From the NCBI RefSeq assembly GCF_000758605.1, contig NZ_CP009282.1, positions 4,774,001-4,838,000 on the forward strand: a DNA stretch of 64,000 bases. Reading direction: 5' to 3'. Position 1 is the first letter of the stretch. Each line of letters starts with the position of its first letter. The position numbers and the translations under genes were made by a program. The notes beneath the pieces were generated by a model. The model was not told the DNA's origin and did no database searches. It worked only from the letters and a program-made list of their open reading frames with translations. Below, piece after piece: positions 1-8,074 of this stretch. The stretch is from Paenibacillus sp. FSL R5-0912. Its GTDB lineage: Bacteria > Bacillota > Bacilli > Paenibacillales > Paenibacillaceae.

Positions 1-457
1 GCGCCTCCGGGGAGAACCGCAGCTTGGCTAGATTCTGGATGGCTAGAATTTTAAACAGAATCATCAGAACCAGCCGGGACATGATGAACCCTGCACCAAT
101 ACCGATAAACATGGACCCGAAATACAGAATCAGATTCTCCGCACTCAGCAGCGTGAAGATCTTCCCCTTCGTCAGCCCAATCAGCTGGAACAGCCCGATC
201 TCCTTACTGCGCCGCTTGATGAAAATCGTATTCGCATAGAGCAGGAAAATGGCGACAATAGCAATCAACAGGACAGAAGAGGCTCCGATAGCTGCACCGC
301 CTTTGATCGAAGCACCAACCTCGTCCATTGCCGGATCAAATTGCAGCGTTACGAACGAGAAATATAGAGCAACACTGAAAATAAGCGCGAAGACGTACAG
401 ATAATAGTTTTTAATATTCTTCTTCAAATTGCGCAGGATGATGTAATTCAGGCTCAC
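1..457 (-). CDS. BceB-like ABC transporter permease (FtsX family), N-terminal part
   Basis: This is the beginning of a membrane permease that runs off the left edge; about 152 codons are inside the window. The GTG start at 457 overlaps the TGA of the ATPase gene as GTGA, which indicates translational coupling. The N-terminus is short, basic and Asn/Lys rich (SLNYIILRNLKKN) and is followed by a hydrophobic helix, then an extracellular stretch and more hydrophobic segments, as in FtsX-type permeases. Its place directly after a BceA-like ATPase and a BceRS-like two-component pair makes it the BceB-type partner, a family that frees or protects lipid-II-cycle targets from peptide antibiotics and also acts as the sensor for the kinase. 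The diagnostic large extracellular loop lies outside the window, so the peptide recognised cannot be judged. Confidence 0.85.
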   Translation of the reverse strand, partial: MSLNYIILRNLKKNIKNYYLYVFALIFSVALYFSFVTLQFDPAMDEVGASIKGGAAIGASSVLLIAIVAIFLLYANTIFIKRRSKEIGLFQLIGLTKGKIFTLLSAENLILYFGSMFIGIGAGFIMSRLVLMILFKILAIQNLAKLRFSPEA

Positions 458-1209
458 TCGGCAGCACCGCCAAGCACCCCTTGAGTATTGATAATATCGT
501 TGAAGAAGGACTGCCGTGATTCATCGCCTTTATTCAGCTGGGTGTAAATTTGCCCGTCACGGATGAACACCACCCGGGTGCAATAGCTTGCGGCAGCCGC
601 ATCATGCGTGACCATCACTATAGTGGCCTCACGTTTACTGTTCATAGCAGAGAGCTTGTTCAGCAGGTCGGAAGCTGATTTGGAATCCAGTGCGCCCGTA
701 GGCTCATCGGCAAAAATAATACTAGGATCATGCACAAACGCCCGCGCTGCCGACGTACGCTGCTTCTGCCCGCCGGAGATTTCCGCCGGATATTTGTCCT
801 TCAGCTCATAGATTCCCAGCTCGCCGGACACCTGCTCGAATTTCTGATGCGCCTCTTTCTTGGACATGCCTGTGATGGAGAGCGGCAGCATCACATTCTC
901 CTTCACGGTCAGCGTATCCAGCAGATTGTAGTCCTGAAAAATAAACCCGAGATGAGATTTGCGGAACTCCGCCAGCTGCTTCTCCTTCATTCCCGTGAAC
1001 ATCTTGCCCTCAATCTCAATGGTCCCCTGGCTCACCCGGTCGATGGAGGACAGGACATTCAGCAGTGTCGTTTTGCCGGAACCGGAAGGACCCATGATCC
1101 CCACGAACTCACCTTTATTTACCTGAAGATCGATTCCCTTTAATACTTCCTGCTTATTAAATTTGTTGCCATAGGTTTTATGGATTTTGTTAGCCTGCAT
1201 GATAATCAT
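454..1209 (-). CDS. BceA-like ABC transporter ATP-binding protein
   Basis: Cytoplasmic ATPase of a peptide-antibiotic detoxification ABC transporter, 251 residues, the normal length for the MacB/BceA family. Visible motifs are Walker A GPSGSGKT (40-47), the Q-loop in FIFQDYNLL, the signature ISGGQKQR (144-151), Walker B IIFADEP (164-170) and the switch histidine in VTHD (202). The start is supported by AGGAG about nine bases upstream; a second ATG three codons in is possible. It sits after the histidine kinase gene, separated by about 100 bp that carry a perfect palindrome and a TATGAT box, so it probably has its own inducible promoter. The stop overlaps the permease start by four bases. ATPase function is firm; the drug substrate is unknown. 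Confidence 0.93.
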   Translation of the reverse strand: MIIMQANKIHKTYGNKFNKQEVLKGIDLQVNKGEFVGIMGPSGSGKTTLLNVLSSIDRVSQGTIEIEGKMFTGMKEKQLAEFRKSHLGFIFQDYNLLDTLTVKENVMLPLSITGMSKKEAHQKFEQVSGELGIYELKDKYPAEISGGQKQRTSAARAFVHDPSIIFADEPTGALDSKSASDLLNKLSAMNSKREATIVMVTHDAAAASYCTRVVFIRDGQIYTQLNKGDESRQSFFNDIINTQGVLGGAAE

Positions 1210-1237
1210 CTGTAACCCACTCCTTTTCTATAGATCT

Positions 1238-1315
1238 ATCATAAGCGGGCTGATGCTCCTTTTCCTGCGCTTCGCCGAACAATGTGAAGAAGCATGTGAC
1301 ATTATTGTCACATGC
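1238..1315 (-). promoter_or_regulatory. Putative BceR-type operator and promoter for the ABC genes
   Basis: A perfect inverted repeat lies at 1292-1315: arms GCATGTGACA and TGTCACATGC around a 4-bp spacer. It overlaps the last codons and stop of the kinase gene. A TATGAT -10-like box is at 1238-1243 with no good -35, as expected for an activator-dependent promoter. From memory, the BceR site of Bacillus subtilis is a similar TGTGAC..GTCACA repeat with a 4-bp spacer. I infer that the response regulator of this operon binds here and induces the ATPase and permease genes. Confidence 0.7.
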
Positions 1316-2312
1316 CAGTCACTCTCTGAAAGTCGTTCTCCCGGGGGAAAGTCAGCGTAAATATACTCCCTTCCCCGGGTACGGATGCTGCATGAATGCT
1401 AATCAGCAGCGGCTCCGCCACCTGCCGGGTCAGATAGAGGCCCATACCGGTGGCTGCGCTATCCTGACGCTCGCGCGATGACGTGAAGCCTTTGTCATAA
1501 ATCCGCGGCAGATCCCTGGGATCAATGCCCTGGCCGCTGTCTTCGATGGTAAGCACGATATGACCGTCCGTTTCACCGCTCCTGATCAGGATATCCGAGG
1601 CTGCGCTGTATTTCACCGCATTCGTCAGCAGCTGTCTGAGCATGAAGGCCAGCCATTTACCGTCGGTCAGCACGTCTTCCACCTCGAGGTCTACATCAAA
1701 TCCGATTCCTTTGGAGATACACCATGATTTCAGCGCCCGGATCTCCTGATTCAGAATCGGCTCCAGTCTTACATTCTCAATGAACAGATCATTGCGCATG
1801 AAAGGAATCCGTTTCTGATGAAGCTGCTGGTCGAGCAGATGATGAATCCGCAGCCATTCGTACATCAGCTGTCTTTGCAGGGTTTCATCCGGCAGCCGCT
1901 CAATCATCAGCTGCATGGCAGTGAGTGGTGTTTTGACCTCATGAATCCAGGACAGCAGCTCATCCTTCTCAGACTCCAGCAGGTGGTAATTGACGGAGGA
2001 TTCCCGCTTGTACCTGTCAGTCTGGGCGATAACCGCCTCATGGACGATCCACTCCAGCGGACTGCCGGGCTCAATCACAGCATGAAGGTCATAGATCTGA
2101 TCCCAGGCTTCCAGGCTTCTGTAGAACCTCGTCTCCTTGGAATACCGCAGAAATACGAAGCCCAGACAGAGCAGTGTATTCAGCAGCACAATGTACAGCA
2201 CTGGCAGCAGGGGAATGGCAGAATCAACATAGGCCACGAAAATAATGATCAGCTGCAAGGCGGCAAGCAGCAGCAGCCAGCTCCGCTTCTCGGTTATGTA
2301 TTTCCTTATCAT
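1308..2312 (-). CDS. BceS-like intramembrane-sensing histidine kinase
   Basis: Sensor kinase of 334 residues. Two hydrophobic helices (about 12-30 and 33-55) are joined by an extracellular link of only a few residues, the hallmark of intramembrane-sensing kinases that read the transporter's state rather than a ligand. The phospho-acceptor is H124 in SWIHEVKTPL; the N-box asparagine is N231 in LLTNAVKY; the G1 box DSGQG begins at 258 and G2 is GMGLYL near 289-294. Its start overlaps the stop of the response regulator gene by four bases. Family knowledge says such kinases need the BceB permease for signalling, which agrees with the gene order here. The extreme C-terminal codons lie inside the palindrome that precedes the ATPase gene. 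Confidence 0.92.
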   Translation of the reverse strand: MIRKYITEKRSWLLLLAALQLIIIFVAYVDSAIPLLPVLYIVLLNTLLCLGFVFLRYSKETRFYRSLEAWDQIYDLHAVIEPGSPLEWIVHEAVIAQTDRYKRESSVNYHLLESEKDELLSWIHEVKTPLTAMQLMIERLPDETLQRQLMYEWLRIHHLLDQQLHQKRIPFMRNDLFIENVRLEPILNQEIRALKSWCISKGIGFDVDLEVEDVLTDGKWLAFMLRQLLTNAVKYSAASDILIRSGETDGHIVLTIEDSGQGIDPRDLPRIYDKGFTSSRERQDSAATGMGLYLTRQVAEPLLISIHAASVPGEGSIFTLTFPRENDFQRVTGM

Positions 2313-2998
2313 TCTGCCGCCTCTTCGGTCGCCATATACCCTTGCCCGACCTTGGTCTCAATGAAAGAATCCAGTCCCAGCGGTTCGAGCTTTTTGCGCA
2401 GCCGGTTTACGTTCACCGTAAGGGTATTGTCACTCACGAAATGCTCATTGTCCCATAAGCTCTTAATCATCTCTTCGCGGTCCACAATCTGATCTTTGCG
2501 TTCGATGAGTATTTTCAGGATCAGCATCTCGTTCTTGGTCAGAAGAGCCGCTCCCTGGCTGTTAGTTACTGTATTCTTCACGAATTCAATCGCTGCCCCG
2601 CGCCAGGTCTTCAGCTCTGTACGTTCGGAGCTATAATTGTAGACCCGGCGGAGTGTGGCCTGGATTTTGGCAATCAGCACTTCGAAGTGAAACGGCTTCT
2701 GAATGAAGTCATCCGCTCCCAGCTGCATGGACATCACCATATCACTCGGATGATCACGGGAGGAGAGGAAGATAATCGGCACGTTGGAGTGAGACCGCAG
2801 AATCCGGCACCAGTGGAATCCGTCGAACTGCGGCAGCTGAATATCAATCACCACCAGATCCGGCTTCACCTCCGTAAATTCCTGCAGGACCTTGCCGAAA
2901 TTCGTGATTCCGTATACCTCATACGACCACTGGGACAGTCTTTCCTTAATCTCCCCGAACAGGGTGATGTCGTCTTCAATCAGCATAATTTTAAACAA
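2309..2998 (-). CDS. BceR-like OmpR-family response regulator
   Basis: DNA-binding response regulator, 229 residues from the start chosen here. The receiver domain shows D9/D10, the phospho-acceptor D52 in VVIDIQLP and K101 in IQKPF; the C-terminal half is a winged helix with the motif SDNTLTVNVNRLRKKL, typical of BceR relatives. I prefer the TTG at 2998 because AGAAGGAG sits eight bases upstream and the protein then starts MFKIMLIEDD, as relatives do. An ATG at 3031 in the same frame overlaps the stop of the lipoprotein gene as TAATG, but has no clear ribosome site. The gene should activate the downstream ABC operon through the palindrome at 1292-1315. Confidence 0.9.
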   Translation of the reverse strand: MFKIMLIEDDITLFGEIKERLSQWSYEVYGITNFGKVLQEFTEVKPDLVVIDIQLPQFDGFHWCRILRSHSNVPIIFLSSRDHPSDMVMSMQLGADDFIQKPFHFEVLIAKIQATLRRVYNYSSERTELKTWRGAAIEFVKNTVTNSQGAALLTKNEMLILKILIERKDQIVDREEMIKSLWDNEHFVSDNTLTVNVNRLRKKLEPLGLDSFIETKVGQGYMATEEAAE

Positions 2999-3030
2999 TA
3001 GAGACTCTCCTTCTGTAATAATGCTATTCA

Positions 3031-3639
3031 TTAATCCAATTGGAAACTGATTAGCTGATTCGGCAAAACACTTTTGATAACCTCAGTGTTACTGGAGTAC
3101 AGCGCTGTCATATACTTGTCGAAGGTTAACGTGCTGTCATTCGTCAATAAAGTAACTGTTGTGTCTCTTGAAGGATTTCCGGATTTGCCCCTCAAGGTTA
3201 ATAAATAAGAAAAGGGTGCTGGTTCACCGCTCTCATTAGCACTCTCAAATATACAATATTTGCCATCCTGAAAGAATAAGTCAGAATAAGAAGAAGAAAT
3301 GCCCTCTTCATTGTCATAAAAAGCGGCCAGCCGAATCCCGTTATCCAAACCTTGCGCAGACGCTTTAACAAACCGGTCCCATACTGCCCCGCCTGCAACC
3401 ACCTCTAAATTGTGCTTAACCACATAACCGCGGGCTGCGGCATCCATCATTGTATAATCTCCGGGCAGTCCTGTGAACCCTGTATAGAAACCTCTCATAT
3501 CCAGCATCTGGGCAACTGTATGACCGGCAGTTTCACCAGCAGCATTATTAACGGTATTCCCCTCATTCTTGCAGCCTGCCAGCAAACCCGCAGCACATAT
3601 GACCGCCAGCACACTTGTCATCATCTTAAGTCTCTTCAT
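3031..3639 (-). CDS. Putative lipoprotein heading the Bce-like operon
   Basis: Secreted lipoprotein of about 202 residues with no family I recognise. The N-terminus has a basic start, a hydrophobic stretch and a lipobox LLAGC, so it should be lipid-anchored on the outer face of the membrane. I take the second ATG (3639) because GGGGAG lies eight bases before it but only two before the first. It is the first gene after a strong promoter and its stop overlaps a possible start of the response regulator gene, so it is co-transcribed with the two-component system. That position suggests a role in antibiotic sensing or envelope stress, but nothing in the sequence proves it. Confidence 0.75.
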   Translation of the reverse strand: MKRLKMMTSVLAVICAAGLLAGCKNEGNTVNNAAGETAGHTVAQMLDMRGFYTGFTGLPGDYTMMDAAARGYVVKHNLEVVAGGAVWDRFVKASAQGLDNGIRLAAFYDNEEGISSSYSDLFFQDGKYCIFESANESGEPAPFSYLLTLRGKSGNPSRDTTVTLLTNDSTLTFDKYMTALYSSNTEVIKSVLPNQLISFQLD

Positions 3640-3677
3640 CCCCATTACTCCCCGCTGGAAATTGTAATTATTGGATA

Positions 3678-3705
3678 ATTATACTTCACATTGATGAATT
3701 GACAA
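3678..3705 (-). promoter_or_regulatory. Sigma-A-like promoter for the lipoprotein/Bce operon
   Basis: Read on the minus strand, TTGTCA (3700-3705) and a perfect TATAAT (3678-3683) are 16 bp apart. The -10 box is about 38 bases before the lipoprotein start codon. Confidence 0.75.
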
Positions 3706-3731
3706 AGGCTTGGGCAAGTTGTAGCCTTCAC

Positions 3732-4691
3732 TCATACGGTCTGCCGCTCAATCATGTTCAATTGAATCTCTTCATGGGCCTGGCCCCCGTCCACCGCCTG
3801 CAGCAAAGCCCTCCGGCCGATCTCCACCAGCGGTATCTCGAAGGTCGTGATGTGCATCATTCTGGCGATCGGCTGATTGTCGAACCCTACAATGGCAAGC
3901 TGACCCGGCACCTCTATCCCATTCTCCCGGCAAAAGGACAGAATTCCCGCCGCCACCTGATCACTGGTAACCAGCAGGGCAGTTGGAGGGTCGTCCATCT
4001 TCAGAATCCGCTGCATAATCCATTCCCCGTCTTCCAGCTGTACACAATCATAGAACATATAGTCATGGTTATAGGCTTCATTCCGGTTCATATAGAAGTC
4101 CCGGTAGGCCGCCTCTCTTAAATTGCTGTTAGGACTGGACTGTCTGGCCAGGCAATAGCCGACCTTGTCATGGCCTTTGCCCCTCAAATAGGTAAGCGCA
4201 CGGGTGAAGCTCTGATAATGATCCATAAATATGGATGACACATGATGTCCCCTGCCATCCTCCAGCACAATAATAGGCCCGTACTGCGTATACTCGTCAA
4301 CAATCTCCCAGCTGCAGGTCCGCGAACAGATAATCAGCGCATCAATTTGTTTCAGCTTCAGCATCATCAGTGCATCCAGCTCCCGCTCCACTTCATAGTT
4401 GGACTGAATCAGCACCAGCTTATAATTATCCTTGATAGCCTCATCCGCTATTCCTTCAACGACCATCCCGAAATACGGCCGCGTGATATAGGGAACGACC
4501 ACCCCAATCAGGTTCGTCCTGCCCCTGCTTAGATGGACTGCATTAATATTACGTTCATAATCAGCCGTCTCCATGGCCTGCAGAACGGCTTCCCTCTTCG
4601 CCTTGCTTACATAAGGATGACCGTTAAGAACACGGGATACCGTTGTGACCGAGACTCCGGCCAGCTTCGCAATATCTTTGATATTCGCCAT
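3732..4691 (-). CDS. LacI-family transcriptional regulator
   Basis: Regulator of 319 residues. The N-terminus MANIKDIAKLAGVSVTTVSR is the LacI helix-turn-helix, followed by the hinge region with LNGHPYVSKAKREAV and a periplasmic-binding-protein-like effector domain (TNLIGVVVPYI... through IVGFDNQPIARMM). The start at 4691 has GGAAGGTGG just upstream and gives the canonical family N-terminus; an in-frame ATG nine codons earlier would add an atypical extension. The gene is monocistronic and divergent from the small gene at 4876. No sugar enzyme or transporter lies next to it, so the effector and targets cannot be inferred. Confidence 0.9.
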   Translation of the reverse strand: MANIKDIAKLAGVSVTTVSRVLNGHPYVSKAKREAVLQAMETADYERNINAVHLSRGRTNLIGVVVPYITRPYFGMVVEGIADEAIKDNYKLVLIQSNYEVERELDALMMLKLKQIDALIICSRTCSWEIVDEYTQYGPIIVLEDGRGHHVSSIFMDHYQSFTRALTYLRGKGHDKVGYCLARQSSPNSNLREAAYRDFYMNRNEAYNHDYMFYDCVQLEDGEWIMQRILKMDDPPTALLVTSDQVAAGILSFCRENGIEVPGQLAIVGFDNQPIARMMHITTFEIPLVEIGRRALLQAVDGGQAHEEIQLNMIERQTV

Positions 4692-4875
4692 AATTCCACC
4701 TTCCCATGCTTGCTGCATACAGCCTGTACTCCTCTTAATTTTACCTCAAACCGCCGGAATGCGTTACATTCAGACCACAAATAAAGCATTTGACATGGAA
4801 GGCGTTTCATAAATTACAGTGGTTCTGTAATAAGGCTTAATCCGGGCTAAGTATTGTAAAAGAGGTGAGTAGAAG

Positions 4876-5373
4876 ATGTACAACGAGGATGACGGAGCTG
4901 ATCCAAAGAATCACCACCGGGAATTATGGAATACATATGAGGCTCTGGCTGGATTCATGGGTGCGCAGCTGATCGGGCACCCTTTTCCGCAGACTATGGG
5001 GTCTCTTGTTTCGCTTGAGCTGATGACCAAATTCCATACGTCATTGCTGGCAGAACGCCTGCTGCTGAACTCAGGTTTCTGCCATGAGGCTTATTGCATA
5101 CTGCGCCTGATGCTCGAATATACGATTACCTTGAAATTCATTCTGCTCCAGCCCGATGAAAGGGCTGTGCGCTATTTGGATGACACCGCCGCAGCTTCCC
5201 GGCCGTTTGATTTCGACATTCCGCTGATGGCAGACGAAACCAATATGCAGGAGTGGCTACCTGTCATTGAACACCCTCTTTCCGGCTGCTCCAGCCCGCT
5301 AGAAGCCGGTGATGTGCTGGCGAAATCCTGTGAGCTGACAGCCCTGATGCTGGAAACCTGCCGGAATAGATAA
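4876..5373 (+). CDS. Hypothetical helical protein (DUF5677-like)
   Basis: Protein of 165 residues without a signal peptide or membrane helix. Its pattern of conserved-looking residues, a helix with AERLLLNSGFCHEAYCILR followed by LMLEYTITLKFILLQP, recalls DUF5677-type proteins, but I am not certain. GAGGTGAG precedes the ATG. It is divergent from the LacI-type regulator, which could control it. The protein is shorter than most DUF5677 members, and the C-terminus is rich in Ser/Cys/Leu. Function unknown. Confidence 0.65.
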   Translation: MYNEDDGADPKNHHRELWNTYEALAGFMGAQLIGHPFPQTMGSLVSLELMTKFHTSLLAERLLLNSGFCHEAYCILRLMLEYTITLKFILLQPDERAVRYLDDTAAASRPFDFDIPLMADETNMQEWLPVIEHPLSGCSSPLEAGDVLAKSCELTALMLETCRNR

Positions 5374-5432
5374 GATAAAAAAAGATTGTCGATGTTCACA
5401 TTTCCCTCTGTATGTCCGTACAAGAAGTGTAG

Positions 5433-5879
5433 TCAGCTTTGAACAGTCTCTTTCATCCATCTGGCGACTAGTGCAGGCAATTCCGCCCGCTTGAACTCCA
5501 AATCCGTACTATCCGTAATCTTCACAACGGCCCTATCTCCCGTGATCCACTCCAGCAGTCCGGAAGTATCCGTGAACAAGGGTACCGTTGCAGCCTCCTC
5601 CTTCACCTTCGCACCGGTATGGAAGATCAGCCGGAAGAAGCCTTTCCCCTGCAAGTTCATGGTTACACGGTCTTGCTGGTTGTAGCAGAAACTCGGCGCG
5701 TTCCACTTTATCTGCTCCGTGATGTCTTCATCCGCACTCAGGATTATCTTCCGCACTTCTTCGATCTCATCTTTAAGCGGATGCTCCAGCTCCTTCAGAA
5801 ATAAGGATACCTGTTCCGGTCCGGTCAGTTTCACGGTCTTGCTGCGCCCAGCTGCGGGTACTTTAGAGCTTGAGGCCAT
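5433..5879 (-). CDS. DUF1801 domain protein (YdhG/YjhG-like)
   Basis: Small cytoplasmic protein of 148 residues. The segment LKDEIEEVRKIILSADEDI, then EQIKWNAPSFCYN and a later stretch GFFRLIFHTGAKVKE, match the alpha/beta fold of DUF1801 proteins, whose function is not established. I chose the ATG at 5879, which has GGGTGAG eight bases upstream, rather than a more distant in-frame start at 5918. It follows the SDR gene on the same strand, but a terminator hairpin at 5970-6009 separates them, so it is likely expressed on its own. Confidence 0.8.
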   Translation of the reverse strand: MASSSKVPAAGRSKTVKLTGPEQVSLFLKELEHPLKDEIEEVRKIILSADEDITEQIKWNAPSFCYNQQDRVTMNLQGKGFFRLIFHTGAKVKEEAATVPLFTDTSGLLEWITGDRAVVKITDSTDLEFKRAELPALVARWMKETVQS

Positions 5880-5969
5880 GGTTAGACTCACCCTTTCATA
5901 ATGGTTACCCTGAAACAATTCGCTTCACACCCAATAATTCCTTTATAGAACTCACCCTGTAAATATAGC

Positions 5970-6009
5970 AAAAAGCAGCGCCTCCCGCTAACAGGAGCTG
6001 CGCTGCTTG
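5970..6009 (-). terminator. Rho-independent terminator of the SDR gene
   Basis: AGCAGCGC and GCGCTGCT arms, with an inner CTCC/GGAG pairing, form a stem that is followed on the minus strand by TTTTTGC. It lies about 46 bases after the stop of the dehydrogenase gene. Confidence 0.8.
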
Positions 6010-6055
6010 AATCATTCCCCCACGGGCCGGCTCTACTGATTGTCTCAGCGCAGCC

Positions 6056-6796
6056 TTAAGGCAGGATCGTCGGTCTGATCACAATCTCATTCACACTCGT
6101 ATCACCAGGTTCATTAATCGCATATACGATCGCTCTGGCAATACTGTAAGGAGATATTGCCATGCTATTCATCTGGCCCGCAATTGCCCGGATTTCCGGA
6201 CTGCTGATCGTGTGGGTCAGCTCTGTATCCGTCATCCCCGGCGAGATAATGGTCGAGCGGATATGTGAGGCAGGGGATTCTTCCTGCCTTAATCCCTCGG
6301 AGATGGCGCGGACGGCATATTTGGTGGCGCTGTATACCGCTGATGACGGACTTACGCTATAACCTGCTACTGAGGACAGGTTGATGATATGCCCCGACTG
6401 CTGCTCCCTCATAATCGGCAGAACGGCTGCGATGCCATACAGTACGCCTTTGATATTGACATCGATCATCTGATCCCATTCATGTACCTTCAGCTCCTGC
6501 AGCATGGATACGGGCATTACCCCGGCATTATTCACCAGTACATCGATCCGTCCGTATTGCTGCAGGGCGAACCTTGCCAGCTTCTCCAGCTCCTCCGCAG
6601 AAGTTACATCGGTCTGCAGATAAACGGCATTACCGCCTTCCTGCACAATTTCACTGACGATGGTCTGCAGGCGCTCGGTTCTTCTGGCTGCCAAGACGAG
6701 CTTTGCGCCGGTTTGAGCCAGCAGCCGGGCTGCAGCTTCGCCTATACCGCTTGAAGCTCCCGTAATGATGATTACTTTGGATGGTTTATTTTCCAC
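6056..6796 (-). CDS. Short-chain dehydrogenase/reductase (classical SDR)
   Basis: Cytoplasmic NAD(P)-dependent oxidoreductase of 246 residues, the classical SDR length. The cofactor motif TGASSGIG is at 12-19, NNAG at 89-92, and the catalytic set is S142 (INLSS), Y155 and K159 in YSATK. The basic residues in AARRTERL after the second strand favour NADP(H). The start is GTG at 6796 with AAAGGAGAGG upstream. It is divergent from a TetR regulator, and the shared gap holds repeated GTGTTGAT motifs, so it is probably a repressor-controlled detoxifying or general reductase. The substrate cannot be told from sequence. Confidence 0.92.
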   Translation of the reverse strand: MENKPSKVIIITGASSGIGEAAARLLAQTGAKLVLAARRTERLQTIVSEIVQEGGNAVYLQTDVTSAEELEKLARFALQQYGRIDVLVNNAGVMPVSMLQELKVHEWDQMIDVNIKGVLYGIAAVLPIMREQQSGHIINLSSVAGYSVSPSSAVYSATKYAVRAISEGLRQEESPASHIRSTIISPGMTDTELTHTISSPEIRAIAGQMNSMAISPYSIARAIVYAINEPGDTSVNEIVIRPTILP

Positions 6797-6815
6797 GTGT
6801 GACCTCTCCTTTATT

Positions 6816-6851
6816 CAACTTGTGTTGATTATCTGACTGGTGTTGATTATT
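6816..6851. promoter_or_regulatory. Putative TetR operator between SDR and its regulator
   Basis: TCAAC and GTTGA form an inverted repeat around TTGT at 6816-6829. The 11-bp sequence GTGTTGATTAT occurs twice as a direct repeat, at 6823-6833 and 6841-6851, 18 bp apart. The site is 19 bases upstream of the SDR start and well placed to block its promoter. Confidence 0.5.
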
Positions 6852-6956
6852 ATTATATAGAGATGAGATGGCAATTCAATCGCTAATGTAAGCGGAAATG
6901 TCCTATATGCAACATGCGCAGGCCATGTGTTCATTAACTGAAGGAGGTTCATCATC

Positions 6957-7541
6957 ATGGGTACCGGAATCAAGACAGACAGACGGATTCTGAGAACAAG
7001 AGAAGCGATTAACAGAGCTTTTCTGGAGCTTTTTGGGGAGAAGGAGCTGGAACAAATCACGATTAACGATATCGCGGAACGGGCAAATGTAAACCGGGGG
7101 ACCGTCTATCTGCACTACACCGACAAATATGATCTGCTCAACAGATGCATCGAGGATCACCTGGGCAGAATGTTCCTATCCTGCAATATGACCCGCACTC
7201 CGGACGGAGATGTTGGACTCATCAGCGAAATGAAGCCGGTATTTCTCTATTTCGAACAGAACTTCCTGTTCTTCTCCGCTATGCTTGCCAACCAGAGAAC
7301 CACAATCTTCCGTGAACGCCTGCTGGAGATTGTCTCGGCGAATGTAATTCATAAGCTGGAGATGGAGAAGTCTGTTCCTGAAGGAATGGATAAGCAGCTC
7401 ATTGCCCATTTCATGGCCTCGGCCTTCGTGGGCACTGTAGAGTGGTGGATTCAGAACCGGATGCCGCATGCTCCGGAAGAGATGGCGCAGCAGGTGCGGA
7501 GCTTGTTTGAGGGTAATACAATGTATAGGGGACATCAATAA
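6957..7541 (+). CDS. TetR/AcrR-family transcriptional regulator
   Basis: Regulator of 194 residues. The N-terminal helix-turn-helix is clear: RILRTREAINRAFLELF, then ITINDIAERANVNRGTVYLHY with the YLHYTDKYDLL end typical of TetR proteins. The C-terminal half (about 75-190) is the ligand and dimer domain, of the type found in YcdC/DhaS-like TetR_C members. AAGGAGG lies nine bases before the ATG. It is divergent from the SDR gene, and I infer that it represses that gene and perhaps itself. The last codon and stop fall at the base of a hairpin. Confidence 0.92.
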   Translation: MGTGIKTDRRILRTREAINRAFLELFGEKELEQITINDIAERANVNRGTVYLHYTDKYDLLNRCIEDHLGRMFLSCNMTRTPDGDVGLISEMKPVFLYFEQNFLFFSAMLANQRTTIFRERLLEIVSANVIHKLEMEKSVPEGMDKQLIAHFMASAFVGTVEWWIQNRMPHAPEEMAQQVRSLFEGNTMYRGHQ

Positions 7542-7577
7542 TCCCGCACCCCTTCCACTTAGGAAAGATGCGGGATT
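7540..7577. terminator. Hairpin between convergent TetR and HIT genes
   Basis: AATCCCGCA (7540-7548) and TGCGGGATT (7569-7577) form a perfect 9-bp stem starting in the TetR stop codon. There is no long T run, so it may be a weak bidirectional terminator for the convergent pair. Confidence 0.5.
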
Positions 7578-7624
7578 CGCAGCCGGGGATCAGGGCTTCC
7601 GGGTTAACCACTAGGTACGCTGAA

Positions 7625-8074
7625 TTAGATTAACTTATTGAGTTCGGTTAATAATGCCTGCTTCAATTCGGCCAGTCTCTCCTCACTGGGTCTGCAGCTG
7701 TCTGAATACATCGTTTCTCTGGGTGTCAACCAGACGGGATGTGCCGGATTCGGTTCTGTCAGCTGTCTCGGGAAAATATGCCAGTGCATATGCGAATCGC
7801 CGTTTCCCAGCAGCTCATAATTTAATTTGTACGGCTTGAATGCCTTATACACCGCTTCTGCTGCGATGCTCATTTCGACCAGAAATTTCTGTTTGTAGCC
7901 GCTGTCCAGTTCATGCAGCTCGCGTTTATGTTCCTTACCCAAAAATAAAGTGTAGCCTTCGAAATATTGATGGTCTCCAAGTACCACATACCCTGTCTCG
8001 AGCTCGGCTACAAAGTACTTATTCGTGCCATCTTTGATCATATTAATGCGGCTGCAAATCAAACATTCTTCCAT
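7625..8074 (-). CDS. HIT-family protein (histidine triad hydrolase)
   Basis: Protein of 149 residues with an N-terminal CLICSR motif and the histidine triad H95-x-H97-x-H99 in SHMHWHIFPR, the nucleotide-binding and nucleophile site of the family. HIT proteins hydrolyse nucleotide phosphoramidates or dinucleoside polyphosphates; the order here, with H-M-H-W-H followed by a long C-terminal tail, resembles diadenosine-polyphosphate hydrolase-type HIT members. The start at 8074 has GGGAGG eleven bases upstream; an upstream in-frame ATG would add 15 residues with no ribosome site. Monocistronic and convergent with the TetR gene. Confidence 0.9.
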   Translation of the reverse strand: MEECLICSRINMIKDGTNKYFVAELETGYVVLGDHQYFEGYTLFLGKEHKRELHELDSGYKQKFLVEMSIAAEAVYKAFKPYKLNYELLGNGDSHMHWHIFPRQLTEPNPAHPVWLTPRETMYSDSCRPSEERLAELKQALLTELNKLI

